A stretch of DNA of 40,815 nucleotides from Acetobacteraceae bacterium (GCA_019750475.1 JAIEOO010000099.1:1-40815), one strand, 5' to 3'. Counted from the stretch's first letter, positions 8,564 to 17,994 are shown. The notes: a model not told the origin generated them from the sequence alone. Numbers and translations are program-made.

Positions 8564-9571
8564 ATGCCCTTTGCCGCTTCCCGACGCAGTCTGCTGCTCG
8601 CCACGGGGGCGATTCTCGTGGCGCCGGGGATCACGGCGGGCTTCGCCCCGGAGCGCGCCAGGGCCCAGGCGGCATGGCCCGAGCGCCCGATCCGCTGGAT
8701 CATCAACTTCCCGCCGGGCGGGGCGGCGGACACGCTGTCGCGCATCCTGGCCGGCAGCATCGGCAACCGGCTGGGCCAGCCCATCGTGGTGGAGAACCGG
8801 CCGGGGGCCGGCGGGGCGCTCGGCGCCGACATCCTGGCGAAGGCGCCGGGCGACCGGCACCTGGTGATGATGTCCTCGGCCGCGTCGCACGGCATCGGCC
8901 CGGTGCTGTACCGCAACCCGCCCTACGACGCGCTGGCCGATTTCACGCATATCCGGCTGGTCGGCACCTTCCCCTCCGTGCTGGCGGTGAATCCCGATTT
9001 CCCGACGCGCGACCTGGCGCAGTTCCTGGCCGAGGCGCGGGCGCGGCGCGGCCAGCTCTCCTACGGGTCGGGCGGCAACGGCACGCTGAACCACCTGGTC
9101 GGGCAGCTGCTCGCGCTTGCCGCGGGGGTGGAGCTGACGCATGTGCCCTATCGCGGCTCGGCCCCCGCGCTGACCGACACGATCAGCGGGCAGATCCCCG
9201 CCATCATGGAAAGCCTGCCCATCGCCCTGCCGCATCTGCGGGCGGGCCGGCTGCGCGCGCTCGCCACCAGCGAGGCGGAGCGCCCGGCGACGCTCGCGGA
9301 CGTGCCCACCTTCGGCGAGGCGGGATTCCCGGCGGTCACCTCCTCCAACTGGTTCGGCTTCTCGGCGCCCTCCGGCCTCCCGGCGGAACTGGTGGCGCGC
9401 TGGGAGGCGGAGATCGGGACGGCCCTGGCCGACCCGCAGGTGGTGGAGCGCTTCGGGGCCATCGGCGTGCGGCCCGGCGCCATGGGCCCCGCCGCCTACA
9501 CCGCGCTGATCCGCGGCGAGCTGGACCGCTGGCGCGAGTTGATCCGGGCCGGCAACATCCAGCCGGACTGA
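8564..9571 (+). CDS. Tripartite tricarboxylate transporter substrate-binding protein (Bug family)
   Basis: 335 residues. The start at 8564 has a strong Shine-Dalgarno (GGAGGA, 8552-8557) six bases before it. It is followed by a twin-arginine-like leader (SRRSLLLATG) and an Ala-rich cleavage region ending near RARAQA. The mature part opens with WPERPIRWIINFPPGGAADTLSR, the Bug signature, and continues with GQPIVVENRPGAGGALGAD. Bug receptors are periplasmic proteins feeding TctAB-type permeases or acting as solo sensors. No permease genes are in the window, typical of Acetobacteraceae and Burkholderiales, which have many orphan Bug proteins. The divergent amidohydrolase suggests a ligand related to its substrate. 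An in-frame upstream start at 8483 would overlap the divergent gene and is rejected. Confidence 0.93.
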   Translation: MPFAASRRSLLLATGAILVAPGITAGFAPERARAQAAWPERPIRWIINFPPGGAADTLSRILAGSIGNRLGQPIVVENRPGAGGALGADILAKAPGDRHLVMMSSAASHGIGPVLYRNPPYDALADFTHIRLVGTFPSVLAVNPDFPTRDLAQFLAEARARRGQLSYGSGGNGTLNHLVGQLLALAAGVELTHVPYRGSAPALTDTISGQIPAIMESLPIALPHLRAGRLRALATSEAERPATLADVPTFGEAGFPAVTSSNWFGFSAPSGLPAELVARWEAEIGTALADPQVVERFGAIGVRPGAMGPAAYTALIRGELDRWRELIRAGNIQPD

Positions 9572-9644
9572 TCCGGGCGGCCGCCAGGCCCTTTCCCACG
9601 GGGTGGCGCTGGACGCCGCTCCGTTCGGACGGGCAGGATGGGCC

Positions 9645-10787
9645 ATGTCCCGACCCACCGCCCTCGTCCTCGGCGCCGGCATCATGGGCCTCAGCGCCGC
9701 CTGGGGTCTCCACCGCGCGGGGTTCGCGGTGCGCGTGCTCGACCAGGCGCCGCCGCCGAACCCGCGCGGGTCCTCGGTGGATGATCACCGGCTGATCCGC
9801 CATGCCTACGGCGCCCAGGCCGGCTACATGCGGATGGTGGACGATGCCTACGCCGCCTGGGACCTGCTCTGGCGCGACCTGGGCGAGGCGCTGCACGTGC
9901 CGACGGGCATGCTCGCCCTCGACGAGGCCCGGGGCGCCTGGCTGCCCGCCAGCCGCGCGGCGCTCGCGGCCGATGGCCGCCCGCACGAGGACCTGACGGG
10001 CGCGCAGGTCGCCGCCCGCTTCCCGCTGCTCGACGGCGAGGGCCTGCGCGACGCGCTGTGGATGCCGACCGGTGGCGTGCTGCTGGCGGGCCGCATCGTC
10101 GCGGCGCTCGCCCGGCACCTCGCCGCGCAGGGCGTGGCGATCGAGGTCGCGCGCGCGTTCGAGGTGGATGCGGCGCGCGGCGCCCTGCGGCTCGCGGACG
10201 GGCGGACCGAGGCGGCCGACCTGCTGGTGGTCGCGGCCGGCCCCTGGGCCCCGCGGCTGATCCCGGCGCTGGCGGCGCGGGTGACGCCCTCCCGCCAGAT
10301 CATCGTCCGCCTGATGCCCGAGGATGCCGAGGCCTGGGCGCGGATGCCCATGCTGCTCGACCTGGCGGCGGAAGGCGGGTTCTACATGGTGCCGCCGGTC
10401 GCCGGCACGCCGCTCAAGATCGGCGACCACAGCTTCTCCCTCGAAGGCGACCCCGAGGCCGATCCCCGCGTCGCCAGCGAGGCCGAGGTGGAGCGGATGC
10501 TGGCCCTCGCCCGCCGGCGCCTGCGCGGCCTCGACCGGATGAGGCTGCTGGGCGGCGCCGTCTGCTTCTACGACGTCGAGCCGGACGAGCGCTTCGTGCT
10601 GGAGCGCCTGTCGCCCCGCGCCTTCGTGATGTCCGGCTTCTCGGGCCATGGCTTCAAGTTCGGCGCCCTGCTCGGCCTCGCCGTCGCGGGCGCGGCGCGC
10701 GATGCGGAGCTCGACGCCTCCCTGCCCCTCTGGGCGGCGGGCGACATCGCCACCCCGCCCGGCCTGCTGCCCACGGTGCCCGCATGA
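9645..10787 (+). CDS. Sarcosine oxidase / N-methyl amino acid oxidase-like FAD flavoprotein
   Basis: 380 residues of the D-amino acid oxidase (DAO) fold. The dinucleotide motif GAGIMG is at 10-15, followed by a basic HRLIRHAY segment. The C-terminal segment GGAVCFYDVEPDERFVLE with GFSGHGFKFG resembles monomeric sarcosine oxidase and N-methyltryptophan oxidase. The cysteine in that segment matches the position of covalent FAD attachment in those enzymes. The stop overlaps the start of the next gene (ATGA, 10784-10787), so it is co-expressed with the acyl-CoA dehydrogenase. The substrate, an N-methylated or imino acid, cannot be read from the sequence. I chose the ATG at 9645 because earlier in-frame codons precede the flavin-binding strand by too much. 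Confidence 0.85.
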   Translation: MSRPTALVLGAGIMGLSAAWGLHRAGFAVRVLDQAPPPNPRGSSVDDHRLIRHAYGAQAGYMRMVDDAYAAWDLLWRDLGEALHVPTGMLALDEARGAWLPASRAALAADGRPHEDLTGAQVAARFPLLDGEGLRDALWMPTGGVLLAGRIVAALARHLAAQGVAIEVARAFEVDAARGALRLADGRTEAADLLVVAAGPWAPRLIPALAARVTPSRQIIVRLMPEDAEAWARMPMLLDLAAEGGFYMVPPVAGTPLKIGDHSFSLEGDPEADPRVASEAEVERMLALARRRLRGLDRMRLLGGAVCFYDVEPDERFVLERLSPRAFVMSGFSGHGFKFGALLGLAVAGAARDAELDASLPLWAAGDIATPPGLLPTVPA

Positions 10788-12373
10788 CCCCGACCTCTCC
10801 CGCCGACGACATCGCCTTCGCCCTGACCCGGCTGCACGACCTGCCCGCGATCTCGGGCGGCGCGCTGGCGGCGGACGACGTGCGCGCCATCGTCGGGGAG
10901 ATCGCCCGCTTCTGCCGGGAGGTGGTGGAGCCGGGCCGGTTGGAGGCCGACCGGCTGGGAAGCCGGCTGGAGGGTGACGCGGTGACGACCCCGCCCTCCT
11001 ACAAGGCCGCCTACGCCGCCTGGCGCGACGGGGGCTGGCAGGGTCTCTGCGCATCCGAGGCGCATGGCGGGCAGGGCCTGCCCTTCGCCCTGTGGGCCGC
11101 GCTGAAGGAGCTTCTGGCGACGGCCGACATGGCCTTCAGCCTGTGCCCGACGCTGACCGCCGGCGCGGTGGAGTGCCTGGAGCGCTACGCCACGCCCGAA
11201 CAGGCGGAGGAGTTCCTGCCGCCGCTCATCAGCGGCGCCTGGAACGGCACGATGAACCTGACCGAGCCCCAGGCGGGCTCCGACCTCTCGACCATCCGCA
11301 CCCGGGCGGAACCGCTGGGAGGCGGCCGCTACGCCCTGCACGGCCAGAAGATCTACATCACCTGGGGCGAGAACGACCTGGCGGAGAACACGCTTCACCT
11401 CGTGCTGGCGCGGCTGCCGGACGCGCCGCCGGGCTCCAAGGGCATCTCGCTCTTCGCGGCGCGGAAGATCCTGGCCGATGGGCGGCGCAACGCGCTGCGC
11501 TGCGGCGGGCTCGAGCGCAAGATGGGCATTCACGCCTCGCCCACCTGCGTGATGCTCTACGAGGGGGCCGAGGCCGTCCTGATCGGCGAGCCGCATCGCG
11601 GCCTGCCGGCGATGTTCGCCATGATGAACAACGCCCGCCTGCAGGTCGGCATCGAGGGTGTCGCGGCCGGCGCCCGCGCGCTGCAACTGGCCGAAGCCTA
11701 CGCCCAGATGCGCGAGCAAGGGGGCCGGCCGATCGCGCGCCACCCCGACGTGGCGCGCATGCTGGCGGAGATGCGGGCCGTCACGCTTGCCGGCCGCCTG
11801 CTGGCGCTCGAGACCTGCGTCGCGGTGGATCGCGGCGACGAGGCGCGGGTGGCGCTGCTGACCCCGATCGTGAAGGCCTGGTGCACCGATCGCGGCGTCG
11901 AGGTGGCGAGCCTCGGCGTGCAGGTGCATGGCGGGATGGGCTTCGTCGAGGATGCGGGCGCGGCCCAGGTGCTGCGGGACAGCCGGATCGCGCCGATCTA
12001 CGAGGGCACGAACGGCATCCAGGCGCTCGATCTCGTCACCCGCAAGGTGGCGCGGGACCAGGGCGCGGGGCTGCGGGCCCTGCTGGCCGAGGCACGGGCG
12101 GCCGATCCGGCGCTCGTTCCGGCGGCGGATGCACTCGAACGCGCGACATCCTGGATCCTCGCCGCCAGTGCCGAGGAGGCGGCGGCTTCCGCGACCGCTT
12201 ATCTCGACGCCTGCGGTTGGGTTCTGGGGGGCTGGCAAATCGCGCGCGCGGCTGCTTTGAACCCTTCCTATCAGGCCCTGTCCAAGTTCTACTTGGCGCG
12301 GTTGCTGCCGAGGGCGCAGGCTCGCTGCGCGGAGATCCCGCACGCAGCCGAGGTTCTCGGTATGGTGGCGTAA
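10784..12373 (+). CDS. Acyl-CoA dehydrogenase (large, FadE-like)
   Basis: 529 residues. The protein has the large-family acyl-CoA dehydrogenase layout. The FAD/substrate-binding MNLTEPQAGSDLSTIRTRA starts near residue 157, HGQKIYITWGEND near 186, and ARLQVGIEG near 284. The catalytic base region PIYEGTNGIQALDL puts the glutamate at about E407. The enzyme oxidises acyl-CoA to 2-enoyl-CoA and passes electrons to ETF. It is shorter than the ~590-residue members of this group, with a compact N-terminus and C-terminal domain. The start overlaps the previous gene's stop by ATGA. Longer upstream open frames translate to low-complexity sequence antisense or out of frame with the flavoprotein and are not used. 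Chain-length preference is unknown. Confidence 0.92.
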   Translation: MTPTSPADDIAFALTRLHDLPAISGGALAADDVRAIVGEIARFCREVVEPGRLEADRLGSRLEGDAVTTPPSYKAAYAAWRDGGWQGLCASEAHGGQGLPFALWAALKELLATADMAFSLCPTLTAGAVECLERYATPEQAEEFLPPLISGAWNGTMNLTEPQAGSDLSTIRTRAEPLGGGRYALHGQKIYITWGENDLAENTLHLVLARLPDAPPGSKGISLFAARKILADGRRNALRCGGLERKMGIHASPTCVMLYEGAEAVLIGEPHRGLPAMFAMMNNARLQVGIEGVAAGARALQLAEAYAQMREQGGRPIARHPDVARMLAEMRAVTLAGRLLALETCVAVDRGDEARVALLTPIVKAWCTDRGVEVASLGVQVHGGMGFVEDAGAAQVLRDSRIAPIYEGTNGIQALDLVTRKVARDQGAGLRALLAEARAADPALVPAADALERATSWILAASAEEAAASATAYLDACGWVLGGWQIARAAALNPSYQALSKFYLARLLPRAQARCAEIPHAAEVLGMVA

Positions 12374-12450
12374 CAACGACCGAGGGCGTGGGGGTTGCGG
12401 TTCGTCGCCGCGTCCGCATCTTTGGCCGCGAGAAAGACACACGCGACGGC

Positions 12451-14010
12451 ATGAACGCTCCACTCTCCGCTCCTTCGCTCCGCCGTCCCCGTCCGCACAT
12501 CGCCATCGTCGGCGCCGGCCCTGGAGGGTTGGCCGCCGCCATGCTGCTGGGTGCCGCGGGGGCGCGCGTCACCGTGTTCGAGAAGGACGAGGTGGTCGGC
12601 GGCCGCACCCGCACGCTGACGGCGCCGGGCGGGTATCGCTTCGACCTCGGCCCGACCTTCTTCCTCTACCCGCGCATCCTGAAGGAGGTCTTCCAGACCT
12701 GCGGGGCGGAGCTGGAGCAGGAGGTGGAGATGCTCCGCCTCGATCCGCAGTACCGCCTCATCTTCGAGAGCGCCGGCGGCAACGCCGTGCTGGACGCGAC
12801 CCCGGACATGGAACGGATGGCGGAGCAGATCCGCCGCATCGCTCCGCAGGACGTCGAGGGGCTGCCGCGCTTCATGGCGGACAACCGCTGGAAGCTCGAT
12901 GCCTTCCGCCCGGTGCTGGAGCAGCCCTTCCTGACGACGAAGCGCATGCTCGGTGGCGACGTGCTCAAGAGCCTGCCGCAGCTGCGCGTCCACAAGAAGG
13001 TGGATGGCGACCTGCGCCGCTACTTCTCCGACCCGCGGGTGCGGCTCGCCTTCAGCTTCCAGACGAAGTACCTGGGCATGTCGCCCTTCAAGTGCCCGTC
13101 CATGTTCACGATCCTGAGCTTCCTCGAATACGAGCACGGGGTCTTCCACCCGGTCGGCGGCTGCGGCGCGGTGAGCGAGGCGATGGCCCGCATCGCCGAG
13201 AAGATGGGCGCCGAGATCCGCCTGCGCGAACCGGTGGAGCAGGTGACCTTCCAGGGCCGCCGCGCGACCGGCGTGGACGCGGGCGGCCGGCATGTCGCGG
13301 CCGACAGCGTCATCATCAACGCCGACTTCGCCCATGCCGTGCCGCGCCTCGTGCCCAACCACCTGCGCAAGGCGTGGTCCGACACGAAGATCGAGAAGGC
13401 GCGCTACTCCTGCTCGACCTTCATGCTCTACCTGGGCCTGGAGGGCCGCTTCCCGCAGCTCGCGCATCACACGGTGCTGCTGTGCGAGGAGTACCAGCGC
13501 AACATCACCCAGATCGAGGCCGGCATCCTCCCGGAGGAGCCGTCGCTCTACGTGCAGAACCCCGTGGCCTCGGACGGGACCATGGCCCCCGCGGGCCACA
13601 CCGCGCTCTACATGCTCGTGCCCGTGCCGAACCTGCGATCCGGCTTCGAATGGACGGAGGAGGACACGCGCCGCTTCCGCGACATCGCGCTCCGTCGCCT
13701 GAAGGTGCTCGGCATCGACGACGTCGAGTCGCGGATCCGCTACGAGAAGGTCGTGACGCCGCGCGACTGGCGGGACGAGTTCGCGGTGGGCTTCGGCGCG
13801 ACCTTCAACCTCAGCCACGACCTGATGCAGATGCTGAGCTTCCGGCCGCGCAACAAGTTCAACGACACGGACGGGCTGTACCTCGTCGGCGGCGGCACGC
13901 ATCCTGGCTCGGGCTTGCCCGTGATTTATGAAGGGGCGCGGATCACCTCCAAGCTGATCCAGGAGGATCTCGACCTCCGCCCGGTCATCACCACCGAAAT
14001 GTTCGCCTAA
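12451..14010 (+). CDS. crtN: CrtN-type carotenoid desaturase (C30 route)
   Basis: 519 residues, phytoene-desaturase family. The FAD-binding GAGPGGLAAA is at 21-30, followed by EKDEVVGGRTRT and the RFDLGPTFFLYP motif. The C-terminus carries LYLVGGGTHPGSGLPVIYEGA. Members remove hydrogens from C30 or C40 polyprenes. With an hpnC-hpnD-hpnE squalene set downstream and no crtM or crtB, I infer desaturation of squalene to diapolycopene-type C30 products. It is the first gene of a plus-strand run through 22718. The ATG at 12451 has only a weak AGAAAGA upstream, 77 bases after the acyl-CoA dehydrogenase, so a separate promoter may lie in that gap. Which of the two paralogues desaturates and which oxidises terminal methyls cannot be decided from sequence alone. 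Confidence 0.85.
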   Translation: MNAPLSAPSLRRPRPHIAIVGAGPGGLAAAMLLGAAGARVTVFEKDEVVGGRTRTLTAPGGYRFDLGPTFFLYPRILKEVFQTCGAELEQEVEMLRLDPQYRLIFESAGGNAVLDATPDMERMAEQIRRIAPQDVEGLPRFMADNRWKLDAFRPVLEQPFLTTKRMLGGDVLKSLPQLRVHKKVDGDLRRYFSDPRVRLAFSFQTKYLGMSPFKCPSMFTILSFLEYEHGVFHPVGGCGAVSEAMARIAEKMGAEIRLREPVEQVTFQGRRATGVDAGGRHVAADSVIINADFAHAVPRLVPNHLRKAWSDTKIEKARYSCSTFMLYLGLEGRFPQLAHHTVLLCEEYQRNITQIEAGILPEEPSLYVQNPVASDGTMAPAGHTALYMLVPVPNLRSGFEWTEEDTRRFRDIALRRLKVLGIDDVESRIRYEKVVTPRDWRDEFAVGFGATFNLSHDLMQMLSFRPRNKFNDTDGLYLVGGGTHPGSGLPVIYEGARITSKLIQEDLDLRPVITTEMFA

Positions 14011-14035
14011 GGCTCTGAGGAAAGGAGGAGGGCAC

Positions 14036-15619
14036 ATGACCTCCCATGTCGTCGTCATCGGTGCGGGGCTCGGCGGTCTCGCCGCGGCCGCCACGGCCGC
14101 CGCGCGCGGGCACAAGGTCACGCTGCTCGACAAGAACCCGTGGCTCGGCGGCAAGGCCGCCCAGCTCTGGCTCGACAACCCGGGCAGCAACGAGAAGTTC
14201 CGCTTCGACATGGGGCCCACCATCCTGACGGTGCCCCGCGTCCTGCGCCGCATCTACGCCGAGGCCGGGCGCGACCAGGCCAAGGAACTCCCGCTGATCT
14301 ACCTCGATCCGCAGTGGCGCTGCTTCTTCGACGACGGCACGCGGATCGACCTGATGGCCAATGTCGATGAGATGGCGCGCCGCATGGACGAGTTCGCGCC
14401 GGGCAAGGGCGCGGGCGAGGGCTACAGGAAGTTCCAGCGCGTCTCGAAGCACCTCCACGGCGTCTCGGAGAAGTTCTTTTTCTGGAAGTCGGTCGAGGGC
14501 GTCGGCGACACGCTCAACCTGCGCGCCAACTTCAACCCCGACACGCTGAAGGACGTGCTGTCGCTCCGCATGGGGCAGACCGTCGCCAAGGTCATTCGCG
14601 GCCACGTGCCGGATGAGCGGCTGGCGCAGATGCTCGACCATTTCTGCCAGTATGTCGGCTCCAACCCCTATCTCGCGCCCGCGGTGCTCTCCTCCATCGG
14701 GGACATGCAGGCGAGCGAGGGCGTGTGGTACCCGGTGGGCGGCACGCGCGCCGTGGCCGAGGGCCTCGCGAAGCTGGCGGGCGAGCTGGGGGCCGATCTG
14801 CGCCCCGGCTGCGACGTCACGGGCCTCGAGATCGAGAACGGCACGGTGAAGGGCGTGAAGCTCGCCACCGGGGAGCGCATCGCCTGCGACGCCGTCATCT
14901 CCAACATGGACGCCATCCGCACCTACAAGGAGCTGGTGGGCGGTTCGGCCGCGAACACCTACGACAAGAAGGGGTTCGAGCCCGCCTGCAGCGGCGTGGT
15001 GCTCTATCTCGGGCTCAAGAAGCGGTACGACCATCTGGCGCATCACTGCTTCGTCTTCTCCCGCGACGCGGAGGAGGAGTTCGACAGCATCTACAAGAAG
15101 GGCGAGCCCGCGCCCGACCCGACCGCCTACCTCGCCGCGACCTCCCTGACGGACCCGACCAGCGCGCCCGAGGGCGGGGAGGCGCTCTACGTGCTGGTGC
15201 ACACGCCCTACATCCGCCCGCATCACGACTGGAACCAGATCTTCCCCGGCTATCGCCAGAAGATCCTCGACAAGCTGAAGCGCACCGCCGGGATGGAGGA
15301 CATCGAGGAGCGGATCGTCGCCGAGGCCCGGCTGACGCCCGTCGACATCCACGAGCGCTACCGCGTGCTGAACGGCGCGATCTACGGCCTCGCCTCGCAC
15401 GGCTCCTTCACCGGCGCCTTCAAGCCCGGCAACCGCTCGCGGCAGGTGAAGGGCCTCTACCTCGCCGGCGGGGCGGCGCATCCGGGGCCGGGCATGCCGA
15501 TGGTGATGATGTCCGGCTGGATCGCGGCCGACAGCCTCGACCGCGACCTGGGTGGCCGCGGCATGAGCGCGGAGGCCGAACGCGCCGGCCGCCGCGAGGC
15601 CGAGCTGGTCGGGACCTGA
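14036..15619 (+). CDS. crtP: Second CrtN-family enzyme, CrtP/CrtNb-like diapocarotene oxidase or desaturase
   Basis: 527 residues with the same fold as the preceding gene. GAGLGG is at 9-14, followed by DKNPWLGGKAAQLW and RFDMGPTILTVPRVLRR. The C-terminal LYLAGGAAHPGPGMPMVMMSGW resembles the HPGPGMP motif of CrtP/CrtNb oxidases. Those convert the terminal methyl of C30 carotenoids to an aldehyde. An excellent Shine-Dalgarno (AGGAGG within 14021-14031) sits just before the ATG, 25 bases after crtN. Downstream the acyltransferase begins two bases after the stop, so translation is coupled. With the aldehyde dehydrogenase at 21285 this could give a C30 carotenoid carboxylic acid. An alternative is that both CrtN copies act as desaturases, as in species with crtN1/crtN2. 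Confidence 0.8.
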   Translation: MTSHVVVIGAGLGGLAAAATAAARGHKVTLLDKNPWLGGKAAQLWLDNPGSNEKFRFDMGPTILTVPRVLRRIYAEAGRDQAKELPLIYLDPQWRCFFDDGTRIDLMANVDEMARRMDEFAPGKGAGEGYRKFQRVSKHLHGVSEKFFFWKSVEGVGDTLNLRANFNPDTLKDVLSLRMGQTVAKVIRGHVPDERLAQMLDHFCQYVGSNPYLAPAVLSSIGDMQASEGVWYPVGGTRAVAEGLAKLAGELGADLRPGCDVTGLEIENGTVKGVKLATGERIACDAVISNMDAIRTYKELVGGSAANTYDKKGFEPACSGVVLYLGLKKRYDHLAHHCFVFSRDAEEEFDSIYKKGEPAPDPTAYLAATSLTDPTSAPEGGEALYVLVHTPYIRPHHDWNQIFPGYRQKILDKLKRTAGMEDIEERIVAEARLTPVDIHERYRVLNGAIYGLASHGSFTGAFKPGNRSRQVKGLYLAGGAAHPGPGMPMVMMSGWIAADSLDRDLGGRGMSAEAERAGRREAELVGT

Positions 15620-15621
15620 CG

Positions 15622-16461
15622 ATGGCCGCGCCTGTTCCAAGCCACGCTGGATCAGGCGCGCCCGTGGAGGATCCTGTCACGCTCCGCTCCGAGCGGATGC
15701 TCGGCTTCTTCGAGATCGCCTTCACCCGCACCTTCGCCGGCTCCTTCCAGGCGCTGCGCGTGGCGAAGCGGGCGGAGGCCGACTATCCGCGCGACACGCC
15801 CCTGATCCTGCTGGCGAACCACCCGTCCTGGTGGGACGGCGTGCTGTTCATGCTGCTGCTGCGGCGGCAGTTCCCGGGCCGGCCGAGCTTCTTCCCCATG
15901 GACGCCGCCGCGCTGGAGAAATACCGCTTCATGAAGCGCCTCGGCGTGTTCGGGATCGAGCAGGAGAGCGCGCGCGGCGCGGTGAAGTTCCTGCGCACCG
16001 CCCGGCAGGTGCTCGACGGCCCGGATCACATGCTGTGGATGAACGCGCCCGGCCGCTTCGCCGACGTGCGCGAGCGCCCCGTTCCCATCGCGCCCGGCGC
16101 CGTCCGCCTGCCCGAGATCGCGCCCCATGCGCGGATCGGCACCATGGCCTTCGAATACACCCACTGGACCGAGAAGCGGGGCGAGGCGCTGGTCGCCTTC
16201 GGTCCCTCCGTCCCGGGGGAGGAGCTCGCCGCCCTCGACCGCGACACGCGGCTCGAGCGTTTGCGGGGGATGCTGACCGCCACCATGGACACGCTCGCCG
16301 AGGACGCGATCAGCCGCGACCCGTCGCGCTTCCGCACGATCGTGGAAGGCAAGGCCGGAGTCGGCGGCATCTACGGCCTCGTCCAGTATGTCCGCGCGCT
16401 GCGGCGGGGGGAGAGGTACGACCCCCGCCACGAAACCCGACCCAACCGAGGGGCTGCCTGA
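15622..16461 (+). CDS. CrtO-like lysophospholipid acyltransferase-family protein
   Basis: 279 residues with the acyltransferase HX4D motif at H67-D72 (NHPSWWD), followed by a long helical region and an MNAPGRFADVRERP stretch where glycerol acyltransferases bind the acceptor. The family transfers acyl groups from acyl-CoA or acyl-ACP. Embedded between the CrtN pair and a glycosyltransferase with gaps of only 2 and 1 bases, it most plausibly acylates the sugar of a glycosylated carotenoid. That is the role of CrtO in staphyloxanthin synthesis, although this protein belongs to the PlsC-like fold. There is no signal peptide, and membrane association probably runs through hydrophobic helices such as VLFMLLL near 75. 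A general phospholipid role is possible but less likely in this context. Confidence 0.8.
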   Translation: MAAPVPSHAGSGAPVEDPVTLRSERMLGFFEIAFTRTFAGSFQALRVAKRAEADYPRDTPLILLANHPSWWDGVLFMLLLRRQFPGRPSFFPMDAAALEKYRFMKRLGVFGIEQESARGAVKFLRTARQVLDGPDHMLWMNAPGRFADVRERPVPIAPGAVRLPEIAPHARIGTMAFEYTHWTEKRGEALVAFGPSVPGEELAALDRDTRLERLRGMLTATMDTLAEDAISRDPSRFRTIVEGKAGVGGIYGLVQYVRALRRGERYDPRHETRPNRGAA

Positions 16462-16462
16462 G

Positions 16463-17554
16463 ATGGACTACGCCCATATCGCGCTGGCGCTCGCGCTCAT
16501 GCCGATCATCTTCGGGATCATCAACCTTCGCCGGATGCCGCGCCTCTCGGGGCCGGCGCCGTCCGGGACATGCGTTTCGATCCTGATCCCCGCCCGGAAC
16601 GAGGCGGCCAACATCGCCGCCTGCCTCGACGCCGCGCTCGCCTCCACCGGCACCGATGTCGAGGTGGTGGTGATGGACGACGCCAGCACGGACGACACCG
16701 CCGCCATCGTGCGCGCCTATGCCGCGCGGGACGGGCGCGTGCGCCTGGTCCAGGCGCCGGCGCTGCCGCCGGGCTGGACCGGCAAGGTGCATGCCTGCGC
16801 GCGCCTGGCCGAGGCCGCGCGGGGCACGCATCTCTTGTTCATCGACGCCGATGTGCGCCTGGCACCTCACGCCGCGGCGGCCATGGCGGCGCATGCGAGC
16901 CGCAACCAGATCGCCATGGTCTCGGGCGTGCCGCGCCAGGTGATCGGCACGCTGGGCGAGGCGCTGACGGTGCCGTTCATCAACTTCCTGCTGATCTGCT
17001 ACCTGCCCTTCGGCGGGCGGGCGGTGCAGCGGAAGCCCGGCCTCGCGGCCGCCTGCGGGCAGCTCGTCATGGTCGAGCGCAAGGCCTACGAGGCGGTGGG
17101 CGGCCACGCGACGATCAAGGGCGTGCTGCATGACGGCATCGCCATGGCCCGCCTGCTGCGCGAGCGCGGCCACGACACCGAGATCGTGGACGGCACGCCG
17201 CTCGCCACCTGCCGCATGTATGACGGCTTCGCCCAGAGCTGGGCCGGCTTCATCAAGAACGCCCGCGAAGGCATGGCGACGCCGGTGGGCCTGCCGATCT
17301 GGACCGTGCTGCTGGCCGGCGCCCATGTCTGGCCGTGGTTCCTGCTGCCCGACATCGAGGCGGTGGTGACCATCCTGCTGATGCTCGCGCTGCGCGCCGC
17401 CGTCACGCTGCGCACCGGCGAGCCCTGGTGGACCGTGCCGCTGCACCCGCTGACCGTTCTCGTCGCGCTCGCGATCCAATGGACGGCGCTGGTCAGGTCG
17501 GCACTCGGGCTGAAGGCGGGCTGGAAAGGCCGGGCCTACGAGGCGAAGGCCTGA
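16463..17554 (+). CDS. CrtQ/HpnB-like family 2 glycosyltransferase
   Basis: 363 residues with an N-terminal membrane helix (about 4-21) and a GT-A domain. The domain has VSILIPARNEAANI near 38-51, MDDASTDDT, PPGWTGKVHAC at 102-112 and a DAD metal-binding triad at 128-130. Two or three hydrophobic C-terminal segments follow (about 277-335). This layout is shared by CrtQ, which glucosylates diaponeurosporenoic acid, and HpnB, the hopene-associated glycosyltransferase. Being one base after the acyltransferase and downstream of two CrtN genes, a carotenoid acceptor is the better guess, but HpnB remains open because hpnC, D and E follow. The sugar donor is unknown. The active site would face the cytoplasm at the inner membrane. 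Confidence 0.82.
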   Translation: MDYAHIALALALMPIIFGIINLRRMPRLSGPAPSGTCVSILIPARNEAANIAACLDAALASTGTDVEVVVMDDASTDDTAAIVRAYAARDGRVRLVQAPALPPGWTGKVHACARLAEAARGTHLLFIDADVRLAPHAAAAMAAHASRNQIAMVSGVPRQVIGTLGEALTVPFINFLLICYLPFGGRAVQRKPGLAAACGQLVMVERKAYEAVGGHATIKGVLHDGIAMARLLRERGHDTEIVDGTPLATCRMYDGFAQSWAGFIKNAREGMATPVGLPIWTVLLAGAHVWPWFLLPDIEAVVTILLMLALRAAVTLRTGEPWWTVPLHPLTVLVALAIQWTALVRSALGLKAGWKGRAYEAKA

Positions 17555-17994
17555 TCCCCGCCGGCGTTCCCGCTCCACATGGGACGCCCCTCCCCGGCGA
17601 CCTGACCAGAGCTCGCCGCGTCTGGGGATGGGCGCCCATCACCTTGTCATCCGTTCATGCCGTCGCGCCCTGGGCCCGCCTCCTCGCCGGCGGAGACCAC
17701 GCGCCGGACGCTGTCCGTCTCCCGTCCGACCGACATCGCCGTCCGCCGTTTCCTCGCGCGGCGCGGCCCGGAGACGGCCGAACTGTCGAGATTCACCGGG
17801 GAAGCGGCGCGTGGCGTGTCTTCAAGCGGAGCGTCACCGACGCGCGCCAGGTTGGCCGACCTGGCGCCTGAGGAAGCGGAAGCCCTGACCGCCGACGCCT
17901 TGGCCGCCGCCCGCGAGGGCCGGGTGCCCGAGGCCGGAGAGCCTGCCCGACGCACGGGCTGGAAACCCCCGCCCTTTCCGGCCAAAACACCGGG
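17555..17994 (+). other. 440-base gap inside the carotenoid cluster with coding-like stretch
   Basis: No recognised gene. From an ATG at 17657 a plus-strand frame reads a plausible peptide for about 95 codons, with an ARRGPETAELSRFTG stretch and an acidic ADLAPEEAEALTADALAAAREG helix. Third positions are mostly G or C. The frame then runs on into the HpnC-HpnD gene without a stop until 18493, where it clearly becomes a shadow. It may be a small hypothetical gene whose stop was lost, a frameshifted remnant, or chance. A linker of this length breaks the otherwise tight spacing of the cluster. Confidence 0.3.

Noticed and set aside
10058-10783. Long N-terminal extension of the acyl-CoA dehydrogenase (771-residue version)
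   Set aside because: The added 242 residues are an out-of-frame reading of the sarcosine-oxidase-like gene. The ATGA overlap at 10784 gives a natural start.
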